From Desulfobulbaceae bacterium (GTDB lineage Bacteria; Desulfobacterota; Desulfobulbia; Desulfobulbales; Desulfocapsaceae), in assembly GCA_008933635.1 (NCBI GenBank), contig WBUQ01000014.1, forward strand, positions 1-50,208: 50,208 nt of DNA. The letters are read 5' to 3'. Every line of letters starts with the position of its first letter. Positions within the stretch are counted from its first letter, which is position 1. Of this stretch, positions 24,066 to 32,866 are shown one piece after another. The position numbers and the translations under genes were made by a program. Below the pieces are notes generated by a model. It made no database searches. It saw nothing but the letters and a program-made list of their open reading frames with translations, and had not been told where the DNA came from.

Positions 24066-25634
24066 ATGTCGAAGACCTTGACCTCAGTGGCACATGAAGA
24101 TACGCGCCTGCTGATCGCCGTCCTGCCCGTCGAACTCCAGGCGGCATTGCTCCCCGGGGCGGTGGATCAGCTCATCGAAGTCGTCATGGATCTCGGCAGA
24201 ACGGCCGAGGCGCGGTTTACGGACCGGGTCGTCCCCTTGGGCCGGCATCCGGTCAACCATGATGACCTCGCTCATACCCTGGGCTTGATCGGCGATTTTA
24301 CCGATGACAACCGGGCGGGGATAGAGCGGACGCTGCACCGTATTTCCGCGATCAGGAACCGCAAGGGCCAGGTCATCGGCCTGACCCTCCGGGTTGGCCG
24401 GGCCGTGCACGGGACCATCGAAATCCTGCGCGACCTGGTGGGGACCGGCAGGAATCTGCTGCTTCTCGGCAGGCCGGGGGTGGGCAAGACCACCATGCTG
24501 CGGGAGATGACCCGGGTGCTGGCCGACGATTTCCGGAAGCGGGTCATCGTTATCGACACCTCCAACGAAATCGCCGGCGACGGGGACATCCCCCATCCCG
24601 GCATCGGTACGGCCCGGCGGATGCAGGTTCCCCGTCCAGACCGGCAGCATGCGGTGATGATCGAGGCGGTGGAAAACCATATGCCGGAAGTCATCGTCGT
24701 CGACGAAATCGGCACCGAGTCGGAGGCGGCCGCCGCCCGCACCATCGCCGAGCGCGGGGTCCAGCTCATCGGCACCGCCCACGGCAACAGTCTCGAAAAC
24801 CTGGTGATGAACCCGATCCTCTCGGACCTGGTCGGCGGCGTCCAGACCGTGACCCTCGGCGACGAGGAGGCGCGCCGGCGCGGCACCACCAAGACGGTGA
24901 GCGAGAGAAAATCCCCGCCAACCTTCGAGATCCTGATCGAGATGGTGGACCGCAACGACCTGCGGGTCCACAGGGATACGGCCCGGGCAGTCGACACTCT
25001 CCTGCAGGGCTTTCTCCCCGGCTGCGAATGTCGGAGGCTCAATGAGAACGGAGGGGTGGAAGTGGTCGATTGCCGGCCGGCGCCCGCTGCGCCGGCAGCG
25101 CATCTGCCTCGTCCCCCTGCCGGACCCGCTGCTGCCGCCGGTTCCGGCGCCGATGCCGCCGCTCCTCCCCGGATTTACCTCCACGGGGTGAACCGCGATC
25201 TGGTGGACCGCGTTGCCCGGGAACTGGCCCTGAATGTACGGACAGGCGTCAAGGCGGAAAAGGCCAATCTGATCATCGCCCTGCATTCCCGGGAGCGTGA
25301 TCTAGATCTCAGGCGTTTCGGCCACATGCAGGACATCCCGGTCCATCTGCTGAAGAGGAATACCACCTCCGAGATCCGGCGGCTGCTGCAGCGGTTGTTC
25401 CATATCGTGCCCGGAGTTGACGAGCAGGAGATCAGGGAGGCCCTGCAGGAAGCCAGGATGGCAGTGCGGCAGGTCATGGAAGCCGGCGTCGATGTCGCCC
25501 TGCCCCCGCGGCGTGCATCCCTGCGCAAGGTTCAGCACCGCATCATTACAGGGTATGGTCTGGAGTCGACCAGTGTCGGGGTCGAGCCCGCGCGGCATCT
25601 GGTGGTGTACCCCCACGCCGGGGATGCCGTCTGA
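24066..25634 (+). CDS. Ycf45/SpoIIIAA-type AAA ATPase with R3H domain
   Basis: About 522 residues from ATG 24066 (AAGGAG site). Residues 1-330 form a RecA/AAA-type ATPase like the Ycf45 and SpoIIIAA proteins: Walker A GRPGVGKTT and Walker B VIVVDEIGTE, then an ARTIAERG helix. A low-complexity Pro/Ala linker follows at about 365-395. The C-terminus carries an R3H-type single-strand nucleic-acid-binding motif (VQHRIITGYGL, then a GVEPARHLVVYP end). The family is widespread in bacteria and plastids but of uncertain function; nucleic-acid processing is likely. Confidence 0.85.
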   Translation: MSKTLTSVAHEDTRLLIAVLPVELQAALLPGAVDQLIEVVMDLGRTAEARFTDRVVPLGRHPVNHDDLAHTLGLIGDFTDDNRAGIERTLHRISAIRNRKGQVIGLTLRVGRAVHGTIEILRDLVGTGRNLLLLGRPGVGKTTMLREMTRVLADDFRKRVIVIDTSNEIAGDGDIPHPGIGTARRMQVPRPDRQHAVMIEAVENHMPEVIVVDEIGTESEAAAARTIAERGVQLIGTAHGNSLENLVMNPILSDLVGGVQTVTLGDEEARRRGTTKTVSERKSPPTFEILIEMVDRNDLRVHRDTARAVDTLLQGFLPGCECRRLNENGGVEVVDCRPAPAAPAAHLPRPPAGPAAAAGSGADAAAPPRIYLHGVNRDLVDRVARELALNVRTGVKAEKANLIIALHSRERDLDLRRFGHMQDIPVHLLKRNTTSEIRRLLQRLFHIVPGVDEQEIREALQEARMAVRQVMEAGVDVALPPRRASLRKVQHRIITGYGLESTSVGVEPARHLVVYPHAGDAV

Positions 25635-25821
25635 GCACCGGCAGGCGGCGGTTGCGCCGTCACTCGCGGCATCCGCGCGGTGCCAGCCAGCGGTGCCGGG
25701 CTCGCGAAAGTTTCGTCACCCCGCCTTCCCGCACCACCACCGGGATGAAATTCCGGCATCAGGACTTATAGTATACAGATACCGGGATGGTCCCGGTGTA
25801 GTCAGTGCAAGGAGGTGTCCT

Positions 25822-26028
25822 ATGGGAAAACGACTCACAGACTCATACCACGGTTGGAACATTGAAGTCGACTGCGGCAGGAATCCCGGTAAATTCTGCA
25901 GCTTCGACGTCACCGACCCCGATGGCAATTCTCACCATGTCCCCATGGGAGGAGACAGCGTTGACCGCGCCCTGGAAAGGGCCAGGGAAATGATCGACCT
26001 GGAATCCTCGTTCATGCGTGATTCTTGA
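25822..26028 (+). CDS. Small unrecognised protein
   Basis: 68 residues, starting MGKRLTDSYHGWNIEVDC, behind a strong GGAGG site. It is compact and acidic, with no signal peptide. It looks like a small beta-rich protein followed by a helix (DRALERAREMIDLES). I do not recognise it. A short hairpin (accggga-tgg-tcccggt) lies just ahead of the ribosome site. A terminator-like hairpin follows. Confidence 0.65.
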   Translation: MGKRLTDSYHGWNIEVDCGRNPGKFCSFDVTDPDGNSHHVPMGGDSVDRALERAREMIDLESSFMRDS

Positions 26029-26044
26029 TATCCACCTTCCTCAA

Positions 26045-26092
26045 CCCCCGGGGGGAAGCAGATCTTTTCCCCTCCGGGGCCCTTTTCCGCGA
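26045..26092 (+). terminator. Terminator-like GC hairpin
   Basis: An imperfect stem between cccccggggggaag and cttttcccctccgggg, followed by a short T run, just after the small gene. Confidence 0.45.
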
Positions 26093-26240
26093 TCAGCCAG
26101 ACCGCTTGATATTGCCGCTTTCAAGGTGGAAACGGCATCTGCGGCAACTTCGACTGCCGGAGCCATTGCGTGGAAGCGCCAGCCGGGTTTCTTCCGTTCC
26201 GGCCTGAAGGCCGGTTACAGGTGCAGCGGCGGCCAGCCGG

Positions 26241-26771
26241 TCATTTGCCGAGGGGGGCCATGATGAGTTTGATGTCATCGATCCAGACGGTTCCCCGGCC
26301 GTCGATCACCAGATTCAGTTTGACGTTGTCGGGATTCTCGCCTTTCTCCAGGAAGAACGGCGTCTGCATGGTCGACCACTCGTTGCTGCCGGACAGCGGC
26401 GCATCCAGTGCGCGGGAGAAGAATTCGCCCTTGCCCGGGAAGCTGCACCACATCTCGAGATAGACCTGGCCTTCGACGCCTTCCGTGCGGACCCTGGCCT
26501 GGTAGGTCAGCCGGCTGTCTTCGAGGTGTATGTCGCCGGTTTCGTAGAGTTTGACGGTGACGGGAGCTGTTGTCGCCATCCGCAGCGATCCTTTGCCGTC
26601 GCTTGAAATTCCCCTGTCGATCTCCACCCCGGACCGGGTGATGAGTCCTTCCAGGTCGTCGACCGGGAACATGCCGATCACCTCCGGCTCGCCTTCGTTC
26701 CGGGAACAGGCCAGCGCGAAGGCTGTCGTCAGGGCCATGACGAGGGCAGCCAGCCGTGCAGTCGTCTTCAT
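26241..26771 (-). CDS. Lipoprotein with a jelly-roll, carbohydrate-binding-like domain
   Basis: About 176 residues from ATG 26771. The signal peptide ends FALACS, so it is a lipoprotein. The mature part looks like a single beta-sandwich module (segments LTYQARVRTEGVEGQVYLEM and VKLNLVIDGRGTVWIDDIKL), a pattern seen in galactose-binding-like and CBM modules that close with a WIDDI strand. There are no catalytic residues to point to. It lies 84 bases downstream of the solute-sensor gene on the same strand. Confidence 0.65.
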   Translation of the reverse strand: MKTTARLAALVMALTTAFALACSRNEGEPEVIGMFPVDDLEGLITRSGVEIDRGISSDGKGSLRMATTAPVTVKLYETGDIHLEDSRLTYQARVRTEGVEGQVYLEMWCSFPGKGEFFSRALDAPLSGSNEWSTMQTPFFLEKGENPDNVKLNLVIDGRGTVWIDDIKLIMAPLGK

Positions 26772-26855
26772 CGCTTCATTCCTCCGCAGCGGGTTTCGGG
26801 GCACGCGCGGGGCGGTGCCTCTGGATGACATGACGATGACCGGGCGGCACCGACT

Positions 26856-28079
26856 TCACTGCCGCACGCCCGGCCCGCCGTCGGGATTGGCCGCCGCGCC
26901 GTCCGACTCGCGGATGGCGCGGCGGGCGTCGGCATACCAGTCCTCCTCGCCGTACAGTTTCTCCATGCATTTCGGGCAGAGGCTGTGGCTGAAGTCCGCA
27001 TCCGAATGTTCCTCGATATAGGCCTCGATCCGCTGCCAGTAACCCTTGTCGTTGCGGATGCTCTTGCACTCGCTACAGATCGGCAGGATGCCATGCAGCG
27101 TCTTGATGTTGCCGAGGGCGTCCCGCAGTTCCCCGATGAGCCGCTCTTTCTCCACCTCCGCCTTGTGGCGTCTGCGGATCTCATGAACGAGCCGCTTGTT
27201 CCAGAAATACGACACGGCGAGCAGGATGGCCGCAATCGCCCCGACCAGCCCCGCCCAGGCTACGATATCCCTGACCCCGAGGCCATGCTCGTAGCGGACC
27301 GCTATCCATTTTTGCCTGATTTCGTTGTGTTTTTCCTGCGGCAGCGCCGCAAGGCCCTTGTTGAGGATGCCGACCAGCTGCGGCCAGTCGCGGCGGACGG
27401 CAATGGCCAGGGAATACTGCTCATAGGAGGTGGGAGCGGCGATCTTCAGGTTTGCCAGGCCGTGCTTCTCGATGAGGTAGGTGGCCGTGGCCAGGTTTTC
27501 GATCGCGACGTCGGCCCGGCCCAGGGAGACCTCCTGCAGGCCTTTCAGCGGGGAGTCGACGTAGCGGGGGACGACCCGGATCCTGTCCTGCTGCAGCCAT
27601 TCTATCGTCGAATTCCTCCTGGTGACCGCCAGGCGCTGGTTCTGCAGGCTCTCCACGCCGCTGATGAAGGGGGCGTCCTTCCTGCTGACGATGACCAGCG
27701 GAAAGGAGAGGTACGGTTGCGTGTAGGCCAGGTACCCGGCCCGCTCCGCCGTAATCGCGGCGCAGGTCAGCAGGTCGATTTCCCGGCTTTCCACCTTCTG
27801 CAGGATATCGGCCCAGGGCTGCTTTGCCGCAACCTCGATCTTCAGACCGGTCATCGCGGTGATATGGCGCAGATAATCCGAGGCGATCCCCTTGAACTCG
27901 CCGTCATCGTCGAAATACTGGAATGGCGGGAACGCCTGCGGCCCGCTTATGCGGATCACCGGGTGGGCTCTGATCCAGGCCCGTTCCTCAGGGGTGAGGT
28001 CGGGAACGGCAGCCGGTGCCAGGCCTGCCAGGGTCAGTAGGAGCAGCAGCGCTGCAGCGATTGTCTGAGTTCGTCTCAT
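26856..28079 (-). CDS. Periplasmic SBP_bac_3 sensor with cytoplasmic Cys motif domain
   Basis: 407 residues. It has a signal peptide, an amino-acid-binding-protein-type periplasmic domain (SBP_bac_3; residues 30-255, starting LTPEERAWIRAHPVIRI), one membrane segment (about 270-292), a short coiled coil, and a C-terminal module with two CxxC pairs (PICSECKSIRNDKGYW and LCPKCMEKLY). That module is found at the end of many one-component and histidine-kinase sensors. There is no kinase, GGDEF or other enzymatic output here, so it must signal through a partner. The next gene upstream encodes an HD-GYP protein on the same strand. Confidence 0.8.
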   Translation of the reverse strand: MRRTQTIAAALLLLLTLAGLAPAAVPDLTPEERAWIRAHPVIRISGPQAFPPFQYFDDDGEFKGIASDYLRHITAMTGLKIEVAAKQPWADILQKVESREIDLLTCAAITAERAGYLAYTQPYLSFPLVIVSRKDAPFISGVESLQNQRLAVTRRNSTIEWLQQDRIRVVPRYVDSPLKGLQEVSLGRADVAIENLATATYLIEKHGLANLKIAAPTSYEQYSLAIAVRRDWPQLVGILNKGLAALPQEKHNEIRQKWIAVRYEHGLGVRDIVAWAGLVGAIAAILLAVSYFWNKRLVHEIRRRHKAEVEKERLIGELRDALGNIKTLHGILPICSECKSIRNDKGYWQRIEAYIEEHSDADFSHSLCPKCMEKLYGEEDWYADARRAIRESDGAAANPDGGPGVRQ

Positions 28080-28143
28080 ACGCGATCAGAATGCCGGTTG
28101 TTCATTGCCGTGTGGTGATCCTGCCTGTCGGCCCGTCGCCGTG

Positions 28144-29880
28144 TCAGATTGCTTCCCTTGCGATATCCGCCATGAACAGCTCAATCTTTTTTCCCTCAAT
28201 CAGCCTCAGGCAGGCGTCGACGCTTGCCGCATGGTAGAGCGTGCCGCGGCCGGCGCGGATTTCGTCGAGGGCCGTCTGCAGGCCGAGCGACGGCCGGTAG
28301 GGACGGTGGGACGACATCGCCTCGACCACATCGGCCACAGCGAGGATCTTCGCCTCCGGCAGGATGTCGCCGTCGGTCAGGCCACGGGGATAGCCCGACC
28401 CGTCGAGATGCTCGTGGTGCTGGTAGACGATCTCCGCCACCGGCCAGGGGAACTGGATATTCTTCAGGATCTCGTAGCCGACCTCGGGGTGGCAGCGGAT
28501 GACCGCCTTTTCCTCCTTCGACAGCAAGGTCGGCTTGGCGAGGTACTCCGAAGGCAGGGTGATCTTGCCGATATCGTGCAGCAGGGCGGCGATATGCAGA
28601 CCCTCGATCCGCTCTTCGGGGAAACCCTGTTCCCTGGCGATGGCGCAGGCCAGGTGTTCGACCCGCTGCTGATGGCCGGCGGTGTAGGGATCGCGTTTTT
28701 CAGCGGTCGAGGCAAGCGAGGTCACGGTCTCCTCGAGGCTGGCATGGAGCTCGTCGCGGCTTTTTTTCAGGATTTCCATGGCCGTCCTGCGCTCGGTGAT
28801 ATCGCGGGCGACCCCGCGGTAGCCGGTGAGCCTGCCCCGGTCGTCGCTGATCGGCACGGCGTTGAACTCAAGGACCACGGTCCGGCCGCCTTTCGCCAGG
28901 CAGGGGACCTCGAAGCCGCTGAAGGGCCGTTTCTCAGCCTGCAGCCTCGCGAACGCGGTGTTGAGCTCCGTCGCCTGGTCCGGTGCGGCGAACAGGGTCA
29001 GGGGGCCATGGCCGATCTCTTCCGGCCGGTAGCCGAGCAGGCTGAACACCTGGGGGCTCGCGTAGGCAAATCTCCCTTCGCCGTCGGTCTCCCATATCCA
29101 GTCGCTGGTGGTCTCGATCAGGTTGCGGAACTTCCTCTCGCTCTCTTCAAGAGATTTCAGGAGGTTTTCCCGTTCGGCGAATATCCGTTGCCGTTCCCGG
29201 TCGGCCAGCAGGCTCTGGCGGATGGTGTAGAGGGCCAGCAGCGAGATGACCAGCAGGATGGCGAGCGAGATGGAGGAGAGCCGGTTGCGGATGGCGGCGA
29301 TTTCGGCGTGGACGTCATCGATATACAGTCCGGTGCCGACGACCCACCCCCATGGCTCGAATCCTTTGACGTAGGAGATCTTCGGCACGATCTTCTTCGG
29401 ATCGTCCTTCCACTGCCACATGTAATCGACATAGCCGGCGCCGTGCCGCTGCACCGTCCTGACGAATTCGACGAACAGGCGCTTGCCGTTCGGGTCCCTG
29501 AAATCGGAGATATCTTTGCCGTCGAGGTCGGAGCGGTAGGGATGCATGATCATTCGCGGGGTCATGTCGTTGATCCAGAAGTAATCCTTCTTCTCCGGAC
29601 CGTAGCGGAGTTCGTGGATGCGCAGGATGGCGCGCTGCTGGGCCTCCCTGCGGCTCAGCTCGCCGGACAGCTCACGCTCGTGGTAGGATTCGAGCAGGCT
29701 CCAGACCGTTTCCGTCAGCTCCTGGATCATTTCCTTTTTCCGGTTGAGGAGGCTTTCCTCGAGCTGCGGCAGGACGATCAGGAAAATGGCGGTGACGAAG
29801 AGGAGGACGGTCAGGAAGGCCGGCAAGGCGATCCGCCTGGAGATGGTGCTGGAAATCTTTCTCAGTTTCTTTTCGGGCAT
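28144..29880 (-). CDS. Membrane HD-GYP c-di-GMP phosphodiesterase with Cache and PAS domains
   Basis: 578 residues from ATG 29880. A membrane segment (17-37), a periplasmic Cache-type sensor domain (about 60-185, with YFWINDM and MIMHPYRSDLDGKD), a second membrane segment (about 203-220), a PAS domain (about 250-365) and an HD-GYP domain (about 385-565). The HD pair (LLHDIGK, 434-440) and the HHEHLDGSGYP motif (488-498) are intact, so it should hydrolyse cyclic di-GMP in response to an external small molecule. It lies upstream of the solute sensor on the same strand (64-base gap). Confidence 0.9.
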   Translation of the reverse strand: MPEKKLRKISSTISRRIALPAFLTVLLFVTAIFLIVLPQLEESLLNRKKEMIQELTETVWSLLESYHERELSGELSRREAQQRAILRIHELRYGPEKKDYFWINDMTPRMIMHPYRSDLDGKDISDFRDPNGKRLFVEFVRTVQRHGAGYVDYMWQWKDDPKKIVPKISYVKGFEPWGWVVGTGLYIDDVHAEIAAIRNRLSSISLAILLVISLLALYTIRQSLLADRERQRIFAERENLLKSLEESERKFRNLIETTSDWIWETDGEGRFAYASPQVFSLLGYRPEEIGHGPLTLFAAPDQATELNTAFARLQAEKRPFSGFEVPCLAKGGRTVVLEFNAVPISDDRGRLTGYRGVARDITERRTAMEILKKSRDELHASLEETVTSLASTAEKRDPYTAGHQQRVEHLACAIAREQGFPEERIEGLHIAALLHDIGKITLPSEYLAKPTLLSKEEKAVIRCHPEVGYEILKNIQFPWPVAEIVYQHHEHLDGSGYPRGLTDGDILPEAKILAVADVVEAMSSHRPYRPSLGLQTALDEIRAGRGTLYHAASVDACLRLIEGKKIELFMADIAREAI

Positions 29881-30174
29881 GATGGGCAATGACCTCTCCT
29901 TCGGCGATCCGATGCTGTCCTGCTGTATGAATTGTACGGCGGCGATCGGCCAAACGCCAGCAAGGAAAGCAAAAGTACTTGACCCTGGGGTGGATTTCAC
30001 CTTGCGGGGCCGGGGCCGTTTGGCCCTTTTCCGGTGCTGGCGCCGTTGCTTTCCGCTGTTTGGACACTACATTAGATGAGTGGGGCGGACCTTGCCGCCC
30101 GCCGCCAGGGGTATTGCCTTGAGCGAAAATCCAGCGGAGAGCTGGCAGGTTTCTCCGTGCCAGAGAGGTATGAG

Positions 30175-30648
30175 ATGATACAGCCTATTCCAGAAGGATA
30201 TCAGAGTCTTACGCCGATGTTGGTGTTCAGGGACGCCCGTCGGGCCATTGATTTCTACAGGCGCGCCTTCGGTGCGGAGGAGCGGCTGGTGATGCCGGGT
30301 CCGGATGGCAGGGGAGTGATGCACGCCGAGATCCGGATCGGGTCCTCCATCGTCATGATGGGCGAGGAATGCCCGGAGTATCCCTGCAAGAGCGCCGAGA
30401 CCCTCGGCGGATCCCCGATCAGCTTCTACGTCTATGTCGAGGATGTCGACCGGGCCTTCGAGAACGCCGTTGCGGCAGGCGCCAGCGTGACGATGTCGGT
30501 GGCGGAGATGTTCTGGGGCGACCGCATGGGGACGGTGCAGGATCCCTTCGGCTACAGCTGGAGTCTCGCCAGCCATACCAGGGACCTGACCCAGCAGGAG
30601 ATCGAGGAGGGGGCGAAAGCCGCCATGGCCGGGACGGCCGGCACATAG
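30175..30648 (+). CDS. VOC/PhnB-like glyoxalase-fold protein
   Basis: 157 residues from ATG 30175, with an AGAGAGG site. It has the paired beta-alpha-beta-beta-beta modules of the VOC superfamily: LTPMLVFRDARRAIDFY, HAEIRIGSSIVMM, then FYVYVEDVDRAFENAV and DPFGYSWSLASH. The PhnB-like branch includes many uncharacterised metal-binding or resistance proteins. The substrate cannot be inferred. It may be co-transcribed with the SRPBCC gene 129 bases downstream. Confidence 0.82.
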   Translation: MIQPIPEGYQSLTPMLVFRDARRAIDFYRRAFGAEERLVMPGPDGRGVMHAEIRIGSSIVMMGEECPEYPCKSAETLGGSPISFYVYVEDVDRAFENAVAAGASVTMSVAEMFWGDRMGTVQDPFGYSWSLASHTRDLTQQEIEEGAKAAMAGTAGT

Positions 30649-30777
30649 AGAGTCGGCGGGACGGTCCCGGGGCCGGGCGGTGCCGCCGTGCGCCCGTCCG
30701 GGGATGACCGGGGCCGGCCGCTTTTCATCGACCAGCAATGGTCGTCTCCGGTACCGGTGCGTACCGGGAGGATAATC

Positions 30778-31314
30778 ATGACCGCAATTCTCCACTTCTT
30801 CGACCATGCCTCGTCGTCGGAGGAGCTGATCATCACCCGCCATTTCGCTGCGCCTCGGATGCAGGTATGGAAGGCCTGGACGGAGCCGGAACGTTTCAAG
30901 CAGTGGTGGGGACCGAAGAATTTCACCACCCCCTATTGCCGGATCGATCTGCGTCCGGGCGGCACCTACCTCAACTGCATGCGTTCTCCGGATGGCAGGG
31001 AATACTGGAGCACGGGGATCTACCGGGAAGTCCAGCCGCCTTCGCTGCTGTTCTGCACCGACAGCTTTGCCGATGCCGACGGCAATATCGTCCCTGCTTC
31101 GCACTACGGCATGGGCGGGGATTGGCCGCTGGAACTGCTGGTGACCCTGACGCTGCGGGAGCAGTACGGCGGTACCAGGCTCACCCTGCGCCACGCCGGC
31201 ATCCCGGCGGGCGAGATGCGCGACCTGACCGAAACGGGCTGGCAGGAATCCTTCGACAAGCTCGCCGACTATCTGGCGGCGGAAAAACGTTTGCCGGCTG
31301 GTTGTTCCGGATGA
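30778..31314 (+). CDS. SRPBCC/AHSA1-family protein
   Basis: 178 residues from ATG 30778 (GGGAGG site). The START-like helix-grip fold of the AHSA1 family is visible: ITRHFAAPRMQVWKAWTEPE, FKQWWGPKNFTTP and a C-terminal helix GWQESFDKLADYL. These proteins bind hydrophobic ligands in a deep pocket and are often paired with VOC-fold genes, as here. The exact function is unknown. Confidence 0.85.
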   Translation: MTAILHFFDHASSSEELIITRHFAAPRMQVWKAWTEPERFKQWWGPKNFTTPYCRIDLRPGGTYLNCMRSPDGREYWSTGIYREVQPPSLLFCTDSFADADGNIVPASHYGMGGDWPLELLVTLTLREQYGGTRLTLRHAGIPAGEMRDLTETGWQESFDKLADYLAAEKRLPAGCSG

Positions 31315-31419
31315 TGCTCGACCCTGAACGGGCAATGCAGGCCTCATGCCTGCATTGCGGCACGTGCGGGGGACATCTCGATCGGCCGGGTGGCTTGCCC
31401 CGGCCAGAGGAAGCAGTGG

Positions 31420-31433
31420 TACAACATGTAGTA
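31420..31433. promoter_or_regulatory. Near-palindrome shared with the nrdJ upstream region
   Basis: TACAACATGTAGTA, 60 bases before the cobalamin riboswitch. It differs by one base from the perfect palindrome at 32682-32695 before nrdJ, and both are preceded by TGG or TGGT-like bases. This may be an operator for a common regulator. Similarity to NrdR boxes is weak but worth testing. Confidence 0.45.
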
Positions 31434-31492
31434 TCATGCAGGCGATGAAGATACCATTTGACCCGGAAGGGAAACTCCGTTATCCTGGTCCT

Positions 31493-31643
31493 GCAAGGTG
31501 TCGCTCAGACCAGAGAGGGAATCCCGTGCAAATCGGGAGCGGGCCCGCCGCTGTGACCGGGGACGAATCCTGCACATGCCACTGACACTGTTCGGGAAGG
31601 CGCAGGAAGGAGGATGATCCGGGAGCCAGAATACCTGCCTTGC
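31493..31643 (+). ncRNA. Cobalamin riboswitch
   Basis: It has the hallmark sequence blocks of the B12 riboswitch in order: gcaagg (31493-31498) pairing with ccttgc (31638-31643) as the closing stem; a GGGAAtcccGTGcaAatC block; GGGCCCGCCGCTGTGAC; TGCCACTG; GGGAAGGCGC; GATGATCCGGGAGCCAG; and AATACCTGCC. It should sense adenosylcobalamin and switch off downstream expression, here through the terminator at 31702-31738. Confidence 0.93.
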
Positions 31644-31701
31644 ACTCAACTGGGCCTCCGTGGATCAGAGGCACGACGGTTGCATCTGTGGAGAAATCAG
31701 G

Positions 31702-31738
31702 GCCCCCAGATCAATTCTTTGGTCTGGGGGCTTTTTTG
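31702..31738 (+). terminator. Rho-independent terminator of the cobalamin riboswitch
   Basis: A 9-base GC stem (gcccccaga with tctgggggc), a 12-base loop and a run of Ts. It lies 58 bases after the riboswitch and is the likely expression platform. Confidence 0.85.
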
Positions 31739-31780
31739 TCGGCCTGCAGACCTTCACACTTCACCGGATGGAGGAATCTG

Positions 31781-31903
31781 ATGACCGAAAACGAACTCGC
31801 TTTTGCCAAACAGGCGCTGCTGTCGACGAAAGACTGGGATACCTTTCAGGCGATCCTGAGGAAATGCCTGTCCAGGCAGGTTTCAGGGAAGGGGGAGGCG
31901 TAA
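31781..31903 (+). CDS. 40-residue protein behind the cobalamin riboswitch
   Basis: A 40-residue frame starting MTENELAFAKQALLSTKDWD, with a good GGAGG site 6 bases before the ATG. It has a short helical look, one cysteine and a lysine-rich end. I do not recognise it. It is the only gene directly downstream of the riboswitch and its terminator; the next gene on this strand is nrdJ, almost 1 kb further, with an opposing PilZ gene between. It would therefore be a B12-regulated small protein, or a leader whose real target has been lost. Confidence 0.55.
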   Translation: MTENELAFAKQALLSTKDWDTFQAILRKCLSRQVSGKGEA

Positions 31904-32027
31904 CCCGGGACGGGTTGCCGCCGGCTGCATCGGTATCGGCGGCAGTCCGATCCATCAGGAATGTTTTTCCGGTGTCAGCGGGATCGCGACAGCAGAGGTT
32001 TTCGCAACGGAGACTGACGCCGGCAGT

Positions 32028-32459
32028 TCAGATCGTATGGATCTTCGAGGAAATCAGCCCGGCGATATAGGACGAGACCTCCTCGGCGAGGTCGATGAAT
32101 TCCATGCCGACCCGCTGCTTGCCTTTTAGCGAGGTGATATTGCGGATTATGGCCGTCGAGACGACCCTCTGCCGGCCGAGGAGGAGGTTGAGCCGCACCG
32201 GCTGCCCTTTGCCCGGCGACGAATCGAGCAGGACGGCCAGGCCGCCTTTGGAGATATCGATCAGTTTTCCGATCTTGCTGAATTGCCGGCCGGCCACCTT
32301 GACCGGGATGCTTTCGCTGTCGAGGGAGGCCCGCAGATCGGCCGGGCCAAATCTTGCCCACAAGCGCTTGCCGAGCGCGTTTTCCGGCTCGAAATCCCAG
32401 TCGACCTCAAGGTTTTCCAGGGAAGGGATGTCATCCCATGATATTGCTGCTGCTTTCAT
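32028..32459 (-). CDS. PilZ-domain protein
   Basis: About 143 residues from ATG 32459. It carries the PilZ c-di-GMP-binding signature: an RxxxR pair (RLWAR) followed later by DISKGG (D/N-x-S-x-x-G), and a beta-barrel rest. Such proteins bind c-di-GMP and usually control motility, polysaccharide or gene expression. The start is not certain, since there is no clear ribosome site and an upstream frame is rich in arginine. It opposes nrdJ and lies downstream of the riboswitch on the other strand. Confidence 0.85.
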   Translation of the reverse strand: MKAAAISWDDIPSLENLEVDWDFEPENALGKRLWARFGPADLRASLDSESIPVKVAGRQFSKIGKLIDISKGGLAVLLDSSPGKGQPVRLNLLLGRQRVVSTAIIRNITSLKGKQRVGMEFIDLAEEVSSYIAGLISSKIHTI

Positions 32460-32866
32460 AACTTTACGGACAATACTGATTGCACTGCGTGAGCGTTGGC
32501 GGCTCCGCCGCAGGTTTCGCTTTATCTCCCTTGCCGGTGGGGCTGAAAGGGAGTCATCGTGAAGATTATACGACACAGTGGTATATCTGGCAATGGGTCG
32601 AAAGGGAATTTTCCTGCAGGTGCCTGGCGGAAAATCCTTGACAGCCACCCATCCCATTGTTTTTCGGATAGTTTCGTCTGGTACAACATGTTGTAGATAA
32701 GGCTTGAGCGGCCAATAAATGTGGTGTATAAACTCACTCAGTTGCCGTCCTTCAGGGAGATGGTCCGGGTCTGAACGGCCTGGTGTTTTTACCCGGGAGG
32801 ATCGACGCCGGGGGGCACGGACAAGAGGATAACAAACGCATTTTCAGCACCGTGAGGGGGGTGTGT
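32460..32866. other. Intergenic region between the PilZ gene and nrdJ
   Basis: About 400 bases, probably holding both divergent promoters. The main feature is the palindrome at 32682-32695. The GAGGGGG ribosome site of nrdJ lies at the end. No other gene is seen. Confidence 0.5.
32682..32695. promoter_or_regulatory. Perfect 14-bp palindrome before nrdJ
   Basis: TACAACATGTTGTA, about 170 bases before nrdJ. A near-copy occurs before the cobalamin riboswitch. This is possibly the binding site of a dimeric regulator such as NrdR; the match to the NrdR consensus is loose. Confidence 0.45.
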
